From Prorocentrum cordatum (lineage: Eukaryota > Sar > Dinophyceae > Prorocentrales > Prorocentraceae), in contig CAUYUJ010003570.1 in the NCBI GenBank assembly GCA_963575745.1, positions 419,557 to 483,556 on the forward strand: a stretch of DNA of 64,000 nt. The letters run 5' to 3'. Positions 9,301 through 20,639 of the stretch are shown here, piece after piece. The number at the start of each line of letters is the position of its first letter. Positions within the stretch are counted from its first letter, which is position 1. The position numbers and the translations under genes were made by a program. The notes under the pieces were generated by a model, which saw only the letters and a list, made by a program, of their open reading frames with translations, was not told the origin of the DNA and did not search any database.

Positions 9301-12300
9301 TCGTATGTTCAGGTTTCTGACAGCCCTGGGCGACACGCAAGGCTCAACCAAACCGAAAGAGCCCCAAGAGAGGCCCACGAGAGGCCCAATTGGGGAAACT
9401 CATAAGGGGCCCAGGATCGCGGGCGCGCAAACATGAATTAGCGATCCATGGATTTGGCGCGCGGTCGCCTAATCCATGGATCGGGGGAGGCCGGCCGGCG
9501 CTGCCTCGTTCGGCAGCGGAAATCCGCGATTTCCAATGAAAACGGGACCCGTCGCTAATCCACGCCCCCCTGCTCCACGTTTGCAATCGCCTGACGGGAG
9601 CCATCTCCCACAAGATGGCCGCCAAGACCCCCAGCAAGCCACCAGGAGGCCCCCAAAAAGCCCCAGAGGACCCCCAAGAAGCCCACAAGAGCTCTGAAAA
9701 GGCTCCCGCGAAGCCGCCGAGGTGGCCAAGGCCCTGAAGAAGCCCCGCCATAGACGCAGAGGAAGAGGAGGATAAATCAGCAGCCGCTACGCGCAGGCAG
9801 CACTGCATGAAACGGCGGCAAACAATGCATACGATATCCTCGTCTGGGCATCGGCAGAATGGCGAAAGTCTCTTGAATACTTGCACTGAGACCTGCCTGC
9901 GCACTCGGCGAGTGATAGAACATGCAGGCGCCTCGGCTACATGAGGACCTGAAGTCCGCGTCGTCGACACACACGCACATCCTGTGGAGGGAAGCGGAAA
10001 TTAGCACGGCTGAAGCACATCAGCGTCGCTGAACTGGAACATGCTCTTCTGGTGACGGCATCAGAGACATCGCGGCGGACACCCCAATGACATCGTGGGT
10101 GCCAGTGACAGACCTGGTAGGAGTGGCGCGGCGAGTGGCGCAGCGGCAACCAGCACGGCGTAGCGGGGTAAGTGTTTAACGGCTGCGCTGAACTACGGCT
10201 AAAGTGAACGATGTGCACCCTTCAGCGCGACGCCACGCACAACGCACGCTTCGGCAAGAAGATCTGAGACACACGTACCAGAATTGGTGGTGGCATACTC
10301 CCCAAATAGTGCTTGCACATGTGAATGACTGTTTTCACTTGCGTTGCAGACTCGTGCTCCTGACAAGCCCCAGGGGGCCCCTAAAAGGCCGTATAATGAC
10401 CCTGGTCACCATTCAGTGGCTCTCCGCAAGCTACTCCTGGCAAGATTCTGGCAAGCTCCCGCAGGGTCATGAAGGCTACTGAAAGTTCCTTGAAGCCCCT
10501 AGCGGGTCTTCTGGGAGGGCGGGGTAGCCTGGTCGCTACCGTCAGCGGCTGCAGGCCAACAGGGATGGAAAGCTCCTGGAAGGCTCCTGGTGACGTAATG
10601 TTGCCGATGACAAGTTGCATCTCTCGAGAGGCAGCTCCACGGGCAGCACGGCGCCTCAGGCGCATGAGCTTCTGGCAGGCCAACCTCAATATAGGCCACG
10701 TGTCCGAGTGGACGCGTTGGCAGAGGAATCACTGAATAGAGCCAATCGCTGCTACCCAGGGACAGCTGCTGCTAGAGAAGCCAAGAGGCGCGGCCAGAAG
10801 CCTCCCCGCGAGACCGCTAGATGCAGATAACTGATGACGACGAAGGATGACGAGGGTAGATCAAAGGTATGAATACGCCCACATATACCGTGGCCCCCAT
10901 CTGCACATCCGAACCGTTCATTCGTAGGTGCACCTTATGGATTGCACGCGAGCCACCACTTTGAGAAACTATCGCCATGCATAGCAATATGTTTACACAT
11001 GTTTATTTCTCTAAGCACACAAATATTCATTAGAAGCAGCGGCACCAGCCGTACGGCCTTCACAATATACAACCCAAAGAGCGGTACCCTTGTTCGCGCC
11101 AAAAGCGGTGCATGTCCAAAGCAGTGTTCGGGATGTACCAACTCTGCATACATCCCAAGAAAAATGTGTTCCCCTTGGGTCTGGAACGGACATCGTCACC
11201 GGTGGCAACCGAACGTATGAATGCCTATGAATGCAATTCAAGTGGATATGTGTTGAGTAGGCGCGGATCCACTTTCGATTATGGGCGGGGGCTGCGTGTC
11301 GAAGTGTCGCGGTACGCACCTCACGAGGAAAATAGATCGTCCTGGTTAGACATACTATTTCTATGCGTGGCGTTCCTCATGTCAAAGTCGACGGCATTAC
11401 CTTTGCGTCAGACTTGGGGCACTCGAAAGCTCAGAGCTACACAGGTACATACTGCAAGTATCACTTCGGCGCGTGACATTCCTTCATGCCGGACTCGGTA
11501 GGCGGCGCCCTCACTACGCGCTCGTCGCGCGGAGGATGGCTTGCCTGACGCTCGCAGGCGAGACATCGCTTGAACCGTCCATGTCACCATGGCCGAATTT
11601 TCCTGGTTGCACTTCACGTCCTGCTTTCTTACTGGCACACTCACATTTCTCGAACGTGTTCCGGCATTGCTTGGCGTCTATCAGGTTGAATTCGGAGGCC
11701 TGCTTTGGCCTTCCACGCAAGTCGCAGGGCCTCCGATTCTTTCACGCAATATCATCGCATGATTTCGCTCGACTATCCATAACCTCCTATTGAAACCCAT
11801 CATGTACCTCTACTTGCAGCAAGCCACGCAGCAACTCCATTCGTCGTACTTGTGTTTGGCAGGTTATGCACATTACACGCGATTGCCATCTTCTTTGGTG
11901 AAGTCACAGATTGGACTCTCCGAACGATTGGGGTCGCATTTCCTCCACATTGGCGTATTACGTACCCGTTGTGTTGGGGATGATGCAAATGATACAATTG
12001 AAACGGAACTCGGTTTTTCCATCGTACCGACGACGGGGCAAACGGGACAAGGCCCCCGACCTTGCGGAAAAAAAAACAGACCGCGACCCCCGGATAAGAA
12101 ATAATACCCTCCCCCCTCTGGACTGAGATTGCATTACCCCCGGCCAATGCAGATTTGGTCGGGGCAAGAGGGGCGGCAAGGCCGAACTTTATTATTGCGG
12201 GGAGAAAGGTACGAATCGAAGTTGCTAGTTTCAGTTGTTGACCAGCAACATCATCAAGAGGCAATGGGGGTCTGACCATTTTAGCTTTCGCAAGTCACAA

Positions 12301-12326
12301 ACGTGTGGCAGCGCTATGTTATTCTC
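9301..12326. other. About 3 kb without recognised gene
   Basis: No family could be recognised. A minus-strand frame at 9344-9970 (208 codons) contains a GLL/GG/W-rich low-complexity part that matches the purine-rich CCCAGAGGACCCCCAAGAAGC stretch at 9600-9740. A minus-strand frame at 11514-11720 has several cysteines (ending near C-E-C) but no clear domain. Frames on both strands overlap and have no consistent codon bias. Confidence 0.4.
9442..9483. repeat. Perfect 13-bp inverted repeat
   Basis: CGATCCATGGATT at 9442-9454 and its exact reverse complement at 9471-9483, separated by 16 bp (TGGCGCGCGGTCGCCT). It could form a hairpin or bind a dimeric protein. No gene beside it explains it. Confidence 0.7.
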
Positions 12327-12469
12327 ACTGGAAGCCGGCGGTAAACCGTCAACCTTGGCTACCGCCGGGAACTCGCAGTGCTTCCTTGCGATAAACATGA
12401 GTGGGATGCGGGCGCAGTAATCTCGCATTCCGCTCGCGCGAGGGCGTGGTTTCAGGAGGAGTGAGGGGG

Positions 12470-12770
12470 AGAAGGAGATGGAGGAGGCTGAGGAAGAGAA
12501 GGAGGAGGAGGAGGAGGAGGAGCAAGAGGAGGATGACGAGCAGAGGGGCGATGATGATGATGATGATGATCATGGGGAGGAGAATGAGGAGGGGGAGGTA
12601 GAGAAGGAGAAAAAGAAAGAGCAGAAGGAGCAAATGAAGGAGGAAGAGGAGGAAAAAGAGGAAAAGGAGGAGAAGCAACAGGAGGAGAAGACAGAGGGGA
12701 GAGGAGGAAAAAGAAGAAAGAGAACAAGGAGGCGAACGAGAAGGGGAAGAGGGGGAGGAGCAGAAGTTTC
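12470..12770. repeat. Purine-rich tract inside element E copy 1
   Basis: GGAGGA, GAAGGAG and GATGATGATGAT runs. Similar tracts follow the left end of other E copies (about 25470-25590 and 26925-27210), so the tract belongs to the element. Glu/Lys-rich frames here are by-products. Confidence 0.85.
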
Positions 12771-12859
12771 GAGAAGTGCTTCTCAGCCTCTTAGCCAGCC
12801 TACAGCTCGAATGAAGCAAAAGAAAATACCATCATCTCAGAAAACACATTGCAGAGTAC

Positions 12860-13690
12860 GAATAGCTCTTTCGTTCCAACTATGGTAGCAGACCGATCTG
12901 AGACGTCTAGAAACTCAGAGAAAGCGCTGCTACTCCGATTGCTGCGCCAAACAAATATGTAGCTTATCTGCACCTCGAGTTACAGAAAGGAAGACGTCAT
13001 CGTCTCTTTAAAAATTAGCAAAGTACGAATAGCTTTTCTGACCCAGCTCTGGTAGCAGAGCGAATTCAGACATCTAGACACTTGAGACGAGCGCTTATGC
13101 TGAAGGTATTTCGATTGTTGTGCCGAACAGTTATGTAGCTCATCTGCAGCTCGAGTTAAGTCAAGAAAGTCATCGTCAGCTCTTGAAAACGTAACAGAGT
13201 ACGAATGGTATGTTGGACCCAGCCCTGGTAGCAGAGCGATTTCGGGCATCTAGATACTTCAGACTACCCCTCCTGATGATTATCCCCCGATTCCTGTGCC
13301 GAACAGCCCTGTAGCTCATCTGCAGCTCGAATTAAGTCGAGAAAACCATCATCATCCCTGAAAAATTAGCAGAGTACGACTAATTTTTCGGACCACGTAT
13401 GGTAGCAGAGCGAGTTCGGGCATCTGGATACTCCAGACTAGCTCGCCTGACGATTCTCTTCCGATTGCTGTGCGAACAGCTGTGTAGCTCTTCTGCAGCT
13501 CGAGTTAGGTCAAGAAAACGACCATCAGCTCTGCAAAAATAGCAAGGTACGAGTAGTTTTGCGGGCCCAGCTCTGGTAGCAGACCGAGTTCAGGCATCGA
13601 GATACTTGAGACTAGCGCGCCTGACGATTCTAGATGCATTAGGTGCACCTGTCAGCTCTGCACCTCATCTACAGCTCGAGTCAAGATCCG
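12860..13690 (+). repeat. 175-bp tandem repeats of element E, copy 1
   Basis: Five units anchored on TGGTAGCAGA at about 12883, 13050, 13226, 13400 and 13574 (spacing 167, 176, 174 and 174). Each has a TACGAATAG segment, CCCAGCTCTGGTAGCAGACC, TCTAGATACTT, CCGATTGCTGTGCC and AGCTC..CTGCAGCTCGAG. The last part can form a small hairpin (CTGTAG...CTACAG in some units). Confidence 0.85.
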
Positions 13691-14654
13691 GAAACCGAGG
13701 GCACCTACCAAGATGACACCCAACAGCTGATCCCGCCTGAGTGCTTTTTGACAATAGTATCTACCAGATCGACCTGATATTAAGATGGCGAGCGGGAATG
13801 AAATCGAATATGGGGGAAAGAGTAGAGCTCTAACGAATGTTCAAATTTCGAGAAAAGGAATGTAAATACGTCAAGAACAGACAGAACTTCCGTCGAGAAT
13901 TCTTCTGCCAACCAGCCCCCCGGCGCGCCGGAATTACTCTCAAGCTTCTCCGCTTCGCTCTTAAGGAAGCTCTACGAGTCATCTCCTGTCGATTATTGTG
14001 CCAAACAGCTCGAGATAAGTCCAGAAAACCATCATCACCTCCACAAAGTTAGCAGGATACAAATAGTTGTTTGGACCCAGCTCTGGTAGCAAACCGAATT
14101 CGAGCATCTAGATACGAAAAACAAGCGTTTCTGGTGATGTTCTTTCGATTGCTAAGCCAAACAGCTCTGTAGCTCGTCTGGAGCTCGAGTTACATCAAAA
14201 AACTCATCATCATCTCCGAAAATATGAGCAGAGTACGAAGAGTTTAGCAGACCCAGCTCTGGTAGCAGACCGAGTTCGGACACCTAGATACTTGAGACTA
14301 ACGCGCATGATGAGTCTAGATGAATTAGGTGTGCATGCCAGCTCTGTAGCTCTTCTACAGCTCGAGCTAAGCTGAGAAAACCGACAGTATCTGCGAATAT
14401 GACACAAAACAGCCGATCCCGCCTGGATGCTTTTTGGCAGTAATAGGTACCCGATCGACCTGAGATTAAGAAGGCGAGCGGGAATGAGATCGAATATGAA
14501 GACAAAAAACTAAAGCTCTAACGAATGTTCCAATTTCGAGATTGGTGATTGGTCAGGCGACACAGGGCGCGAGCGCCCAAGCCTAGGGGCTAGAGCCAGA
14601 AAAAATTATCCTGGCGAAAGACCCAACCATAAGCAATTGTTGGTAACGCGTTGT

Positions 14655-16680
14655 GGGTGCCGCTTTCGGTGGGGCTCCATATGGGGCCACGAAGCGCTGC
14701 CTTGGATGGGGGAACCGCATGCGGACTGCGCCACCGGGGCGGGCCTTCGGTGGAGCTCCCTATGGGGCTACGAAACGCTGCCCTGGGTGGGGGAACCGCA
14801 TGCGAACTGCGCCACTGGGGCCTTCGGTGGAGCTCCCTATGGTGCCACGAAACGCTGCCCTGGGTGGGGGAAGCGCATGCGAACTGCGCCACGGGAGCTT
14901 TCGGTGGAGCTCCCCATGGGGCACGAAGCGCTGCCCTGGGTGGGGGAACCGCATGCGCACTGGGGCCTTCGGTGGAGCTCCCTATGGGGCCGAACGCTGC
15001 CCTGGGTGGGGGAACCGCATGCGAACACCCCCACTGGGGCCTTCGGTGGAGCTCCCTATGGGGCCACGAAACGCTGCCCTGGGTGGGGGAACCGCATGCG
15101 AACACCCCCACTGGGGCCTTCGGTGGAGCTCCCTATGGGGCTACGAAACGCTGCCCTGGGTGGGGGAACCGCATGCGAACACCCCCACTGGGGCCTTCGG
15201 TGGAGCTCCCTATGGGGCCACGAACGCTGCCCTGGGTGGGGGAACCGCATGCGAACACCCCCACTGGGGCCTTCGGTGGAGCTCCCTATGGGGCTACGAA
15301 ACGCTGCCCTGGGTGGGGGAACCGCATGCGAACACCCCCACTGGGGCCTTCGGTGGAGCTCCCTATGGGGCCACGAAACGCTGCCCTGGGTGGGGGAACC
15401 GCATGCGAACACCCCCACTGGGGCCTTCGGTGGAGCTCCCTATGGGGCTACGAAACGCTGCCCTGGGTGGGGGAACCGCATGCGAACACCCCCACTGGGG
15501 CCTTCGGTGGAGCTCCCTATGGGGCCACGAAACGCTGCCCTGGGTGGGGGAACCGCATGCGAACACCCCCACTGGGGCCTTCGGTGGAGCTCCCTATGGG
15601 GCCACGAAACGCTGCCCTGGGTGGGGGAACCGCATGCGAACACCCCCACTGGGGCCTTCGGTGGAGCTCCCTATGGGGCTACGAAACGCTGCCCTGGGTG
15701 GGGGAACCGCATGCGAACACCCCCACTGGGGCCTTCGGTGGAGCTCCCTATGGGGCCACGAAACGCTGCCCTGGGTGGGGGAACCGCATGCGAACACCCC
15801 CACTGGGGCCTTCGGTGGAGCTCCCTATGGGGCTACGAAACGCTGCCCTGGGTGGGGGAACCGCATGCGAACACCCCCACTGGGGCCTTCGGTGGAGCTC
15901 CCTATGGGGCCACGAAACGCTGCCCTGGGTGGGGGAACCGCATGCGAACACCCCCACTGGGGCCTTCGGTGGAGCTCCCTATGGGGCTACGAAACGCTGC
16001 CCTGGGTGGGGGAACCGCATGCGAACACCCCCACTGGGGCCTTCGGTGGAGCTCCCTATGGGGCCACGAAACGCTGCCCTGGGTGGGGGAACCGCATGCG
16101 AACACCCCCACTGGGGCCTTCGGTGGAGCTCCCTATGGGGCCACGAAACGCTGCCCTGGGTGGGGGAACCGCATGCGAACACCCCCACTGGGGCCTTCGG
16201 TGGAGCTCCCGCGAAACGCTGCCCTGGGTGGGGGAACCGCATGCGAACACCCACTGGGGCCTTCGGTGGAGCTCCCTATGGGGCTACGAAACGCTGCCCT
16301 GGGTGGGGGAACCGCATGCGAACACCCCCACTGGGGCCTTCGGTGGAGCTCCCTATGGGGCCACGAAACGCTGCCCTGGGTGGGGGAACCGCATGCGAAC
16401 ACCCCCACTGGGGCCTTCGGTGGAGCTCCCTATGGGGCCACGAAACGCTGCCCTGGGTGGGGGAACCGCATGCGAACACCCCCACTGGGGCCTTCGGTGG
16501 AGCTCCCTATGGGGCTACGAAACGCTGCCCTGGGTGGGGGAACCGCATGCGAACACCCCCACTGGGGCCTTCGGTGGAGCTCCCTATGGGGCCACGAAAC
16601 GCTGCCCTGGGTGGGGGAACCGCATGCGAACACCCCCACTGGGGCCTTCGGTGGAGCTCCCTATGGGGCTACGAAACGCG
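14655..16680. repeat. 77-bp tandem array, about 26 units
   Basis: Nearly perfect repeats of a 77-bp unit (GGGGCCTTCGGTGGAGCTCC ... ACGAAACGCTGCCCTGGG ... CCGCATGCGAACACCCCC). The first five or six units (to about 15000) are more diverged. Most later units alternate between GGGGCCACG and GGGGCTACG, so the working unit is a 154-bp dimer. 77 is not a multiple of three and the unit lacks stop codons in all three plus frames. This produces three overlapping frames of 676-814 codons and many antisense ones. Units shortened by deletion (around 14990, 15223 and 16207) do not keep a frame. I therefore read it as a minisatellite, not a gene. Confidence 0.95.
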
Positions 16681-16805
16681 TGAGAGGTGTGCCGAGAGCA
16701 GAGGCAAGGAGGGGGAGGAGGGAGGAGGAGAGGAAGGAGAGGAACGCGGGGCACCATCTCTACAAAACGAGGGCCCAACACCACAGGATGGTTTGGGGGG
16801 GAAAG
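16681..16805. other. Short unique segment after the 77-bp array
   Basis: Contains a GGAGGGGGAGGAGGG purine stretch and then unique sequence leading into the poly(A) run. No gene seen. Confidence 0.5.

Positions 16806-16871
<66 letters not shown>
16806..16871. repeat. 66-base poly(A) run
   Basis: Uninterrupted A on the top strand. It touches the 3' end of LINE-B, but a tail of that minus-strand element would appear as T here, so the polarity is wrong for it. It may be the tail of a plus-strand retroposed sequence, or an expanded or assembly-affected homopolymer. Confidence 0.95.
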
Positions 16872-16872
<1 letters not shown>

Positions 16873-16879
16873 GCCTCCT

Positions 16880-17490
16880 CCGCGTTGCAGAAGGAATTTC
16901 TTTAACTATCTGTTCCACATCTGTACACAGGCGCTCGGCAGCAGACAACTCTGCTTCCGTCACGGTGGAGCCCACATCAAAACATGTAGGCTTCTGAGCA
17001 CACGAGCGTCCACGGGCCATTCTCTGGAGCAACTTCAAGCCAGTGGCCTCCTGCAGCACCCTCACTACTCATACCACCATCCCAGCAGTCTCTGATGTAT
17101 TTGATGTTTGTCTTGTTCTGTCTGATATAGTCATGCTTGCAAATTATGTAACAACTTCCTTCTCTCGCATGGTGTGTGAGCTCATCCGCGTAGGCATTGG
17201 CTTCTCTATAGATGTTTTCAGAAATCCTTTCCGTGGGTAGGGCATCGTGTATTGTGCTGTTCACAAATGTCATACCTAATAATTGGAATCCAGGCAATCC
17301 GTTTGACATACCCGCTGTTGTCACACGCCCAGACTCCCCTCAGCCATTGTACAACCGCCCTACTGTCACCACACATTTCAATAGCAATCCCCTTCCATCC
17401 CAGGGTCCCATATCGTAGTTTGTTCGTGCATAGTTGCAAGACGTCGGGCCAACTCATCATTAGTCGGTGCCTTCGCAAACCCCCCAATCC
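16880..17490 (-). pseudogene. LINE-B RNase H-like domain (permuted order)
   Basis: Broken frames at 17487-17218, 17324-16977 and 17065-16880. Reading 5' to 3' on the minus strand, CGDSRAVVQWLRG comes first (canonical third motif). REANAYADELTHHARE follows (fourth motif), then WDGGMSSEGAAGGHWLEVA (first motif) and finally TEAELSAAERL (second, Glu motif). The order therefore matches that in LINE-A and LINE-C and differs from the classical D-E-D-D order. Two or more frameshifts separate the parts, so this copy is inactive. RNase H would remove the RNA strand during target-primed reverse transcription. Confidence 0.75.
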
Positions 17491-18530
17491 TCACCTCCTG
17501 ATCCCTCCGCACAAACATATCTTGCATTGTGGGCATCTGTGATATGTGTCCTACAAACTCCCCCCCAAGCCCTCGGAACAACACACGTATCGTACCACAG
17601 GAGGGGCCTCCATTTTCCAAACGGCGCATGCCAGCTCCCTGCCACGATCCGCGGTCTGCCTCGGAGCCGTCTCATTCCCTCCATTGATACCGTCTGGCGC
17701 ACTGCCGCCAGTACTACATCCCTCTGCACCGTCCACTCCCCCGACACATGTAACATCGCACGCAGCGTCTGCTGCCATGATTTACTATACACCGTGGACG
17801 GCACGTCGCTCTTGCATTGGGAAACTTCAACAGCATACTCAAAGTTATACCTCGCAACGTTCTCCACCAGGGTGTTGACCCCCCCTTCTTTGAACATCCC
17901 CCTGGACCTGTTGGTGCTACGATCCCTGAATTCCTCCCACGTTTCCGTCTCTTTCTCGCGCAGCCCCCGCATCATGTTCAGACATATCCCTTCGAAACTT
18001 CGCGATGCATTAAGTACATGTGCACAGCAACTCCATCCCACACATCCGCGACATACAATATGTTGGACTCTGTTCTGGTACCGTCTGGGTTTTTCCTTCA
18101 TGCTCACCGCCCGTGATCGATAAAACTTTATATCCGCAAAGAAGCACCGCCTGCCCGCGTCAATGCGGTGCCGCAGTGCATGAAAATCCTTCGGGTTCGT
18201 CACGAATTTGACCCACAATGTCTCACACTCACTTGTTCTTGGTAGAATAACAGCGCCACGTAACTGATGAGGTAGGCCAGGGTCTCCAGCCTGCATACAA
18301 ATATCACCCCCCAGTTCACATACCAAGGATTGTGCACCCTTGGTTCTGTTTCAAGCCAAACAAGGTATTCTAAACTCTCAATCTTCCAGTCCATGCCAGC
18401 GCGTCTGAGGGCCACAGTCAACAGACCCACCATTCTCCTCAACTGATTTGCTGAAGCTGATACCAGCACCACATTGTCTGCCCATAAGTAGTGATTGACC
18501 AGCGCCTGTTGCGCCCCTTCGCCTTCCAAT
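17460..18530 (-). pseudogene. LINE-B reverse transcriptase, C-terminal part and connection
   Basis: Frame 18529-18200 carries LWADNVVLVS, the catalytic RT motif (normally F/YxDD) with Asn in the second position. GMDWKIESLEYLVW follows it. The Asp codon lies at 18476-18478. Frame 18326-17460 (288 codons) corresponds to the connection region between RT and RNase H and shares RSFEG.CL and GLR.R.TE..EF-type words with LINE-A. The frames overlap out of phase, so a frameshift lies near 18210-18320. Confidence 0.8.
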
Positions 18531-18539
18531 CGAACTCCA

Positions 18540-19370
18540 TAGTTACATGACTCTCAGGCTTCAACAATAGATCCCCATATTGCCTCAAGCCCAAGATTGA
18601 AGAGCATTGGTCCTTCTTTACCACCAGTTCGCACCAATTTGTTATACAAGACCTCCTTACTGCAAACATCTTCAATATCAAAAACTGCTGTGTTTTCAAT
18701 CATCGGCTCCACTATGGCAATAGCCAAATCAACTGGATATCTGAGGTATTCCATCGCACGGATCACCATCGAAACCGTCACATGATCAAATGCTTTCTTG
18801 ATGTCCACTACTCCCATATGTATCGATTCCCCCTTCCCCCAGAGGGTGGCATAGCGTGTCATATGGAGCAACGGAGCCGTCATATGATGTACTTTCTGAC
18901 TTCTCTGGAATCCATATGTGGCCAAATTCTTGATATGTCCATGTTCTTCAACAAAAATAAGAAGGCACGCCATATACCACTTACTCCAAACACTGAACAG
19001 CGATACTCCACGAGTATCTCAAAGTGTTTGGATAACGCTCATGTTGGGGATCAACTGCACACAAGTTTCTCCACGAATCTGGTGACGGCTTTTTCTGATC
19101 ATGAATATCTTGAAATGAGTGTCGTATCAATATCAATGCATATCAAGGTATTGCTTTGAGAATCTCCGCCACCAGGCCATCAGAGCCCGCTGCGGCCCCG
19201 CCCTTCAAGCGAGCTCGAGCCCCCAGCAACACACCCATCGATATGACTCTGTTCGTAGTCCTGCCCTCTGCCTCCCACTGTGTCCGTAGTCGATGTAGCT
19301 CTTTCTTCGCAGCTCCCCCCTCCCCATCACATGTATATGGCCGTTGTATGTGTTTGATCAACTCCGCCAC
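18540..19370 (-). pseudogene. LINE-B reverse transcriptase, N-terminal part
   Basis: Frame 18973-18554 contains TYGFQRSQKVHHM, WGKGES, VVDIKKAFDHV (motif A with the first catalytic Asp) and RTGGKEGPMLF (template-grip region). These align with YGFRSGRK, WGKGDS, NLDILQAFDNV and RTGGVEGPMIF of LINE-A. Upstream, frame 19370-19143 has LLGARARLKGGAAAGSDGL, which aligns with LLLRARAKLSTGKAPGPDN. The region between them is in a third frame. The RT would copy the element RNA at the nicked target. Confidence 0.82.
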
Positions 19371-19528
19371 CCATTTTTGTTTGTTGTTTCGTCAGTATCC
19401 CGTCACACACCATTTCCTTGATACACCTACGGGGTCCATGTTTGGGGCCATTGGAGTCCTTGAGGAGCTGCTCGCGCCTAAACTTTATTCGAAGTTTTTT
19501 TTGACGTCGCAACAGCTGTTTCTTGCGC

Positions 19529-20592
19529 TCACCGAAGACACCCCTTCCTCAACTCCGCTTCCGCATCCACCAATTGGTCAGGTTTCTTGATTGGTTTAGT
19601 ATCCGCTCTGCCATTTGTATGCCTACACATAGTCGCTGCACTCACAAGCATCTCTCCCGCTGTCTGTATGTTTATATCACCCTGTTGATTCACGTGTTGT
19701 TGTATCTGCACGTCGGCGAGAGTACTGAACACATTCGCAGACTCATAACCCTCCGGGGCCCACTTGATGAGACTCGGGGGTCTAGGTCGCACGAAGGGCT
19801 TGCGCACTGATGTATGTTTTATCCTCACCCCTACTTTCGCATGATCACTGCATCGCGATGCCCGATCCTGTGTAGGATCAACAAATTCCACCACGCATTC
19901 AAATGAGCAGTTGGTCCGAGACACCTCGGTACCTGCAAACTGTGTCGGCACAAATACGTAGTCCGACACCCTGGAGTAACTGCTGGTACTCCACGGCCTG
20001 TGCGTCACTTGTCGCACGCCGTGAGTGTTGGCCGCACAAAGACCCCAATGATTCAGAAAGCGCACGAGCATGTCCCTCCTCTCCTCATGGTGCTTCGCCT
20101 CCGTCCTCATCCACACCTCCTCCAATCCTCCCCCCGTGAATCCCAAGAGATTCGTTTCGAGCTCAGTCTGCGCACCTGCCCCAACAACATGCAATACTTT
20201 TGACCCCTGGCATTGCTCACTACATAGTTGCATGCATGCACACAACTTAGCTAAAGCATCACGATATTCATCAAGCCTATCATCTCCCCGCTGCACTGTG
20301 GGTAGGTACACTGAGGACACGACCACATATGCAAACTGTACGACTGCAAACCTCTCACCACATTTACTGTCCGAGATTGTCGCTGCCCATGGGCCCCTAA
20401 AGGCCACAGCAGCCCGTCTACACACACTGAAACGCACCTGCCACCCACATGCTTCAAATGCGTCCGATGACATATATTGGCACTCCTGCAAACACAACAT
20501 CATATTGACAATAGTCCAGCATTGCTGGCAGAAGCTCGCTATTCCTCATGGTGACATTCCAAGTTGCCACCGCGAGCTGAGTGGCAGGTTGG
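19529..20592 (-). pseudogene. LINE-B APE-like endonuclease
   Basis: Open from 20503 to 19529 (324 codons). Motifs in order are CLQECQY (metal-binding Glu), SSVYLPT, VVGAGAQTEL in place of the usual GDxN, RVSDYVFV and RCSDHAKVGV (catalytic SDH). The start of the domain, ATWNV, is at about 20545-20560 in another frame, so a frameshift separates residues 1-25 from the rest. The domain would nick the target DNA to prime reverse transcription. Changes at the GDxN site suggest further decay. Confidence 0.8.
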
Positions 20593-20639
20593 CACCGTCA
20601 GCTGTTTATTTGTCTGAGCTTTGTGAGCAACGCATCTTG

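Larger units (their letters stand above)
12330..13980 (+). mobile_element. Dispersed element E, copy 1
   Basis: Element bounded on the left by the hairpin (GGAAGCCGGCGG ... CTACCGCCGGG) and on the right by GGAAGCTCTACGAGTC (13965-13980). Next to the left hairpin lies ACTCGCAGTGCTTCC (12371-12385), a slightly decayed inverted copy of the right terminus. A purine tract follows (12470-12770), then tandem 175-bp repeats (12860-13690), then the AGATGGCGAGCGGGAATGA block and the GGCGCGCC-containing right end. The hairpin loop reads CAACCTTGG and holds no LINE, so this is an empty LINE site. A small insertion (ATAAACATGAGTGGG) interrupts the GC-rich subterminal hairpin. No transposase frame is present, so the element looks non-autonomous. 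Confidence 0.75.

Noticed and set aside
9344-9970. 208-codon minus-strand frame
   Set aside because: Dominated by a GLLG/W low-complexity stretch, without a domain or support from codon use.
12860-13690. tRNA or SINE-type promoter boxes in the 175-bp unit (TGGTAGCAG, GAGTTCGGGCA)
   Set aside because: Only partial agreement with A-box and B-box consensus, no cloverleaf, and no poly(A) or T terminator at unit ends.
16806-16871. Poly(A) as the tail of LINE-B
   Set aside because: The strand is wrong. A minus-strand element would show T on the plus strand.
14637-17095. Three plus-strand frames of 676-814 codons
   Set aside because: They are one 77-bp minisatellite read in all three frames because the unit lacks stops and is not divisible by three. 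Deletions in the array do not preserve any frame.
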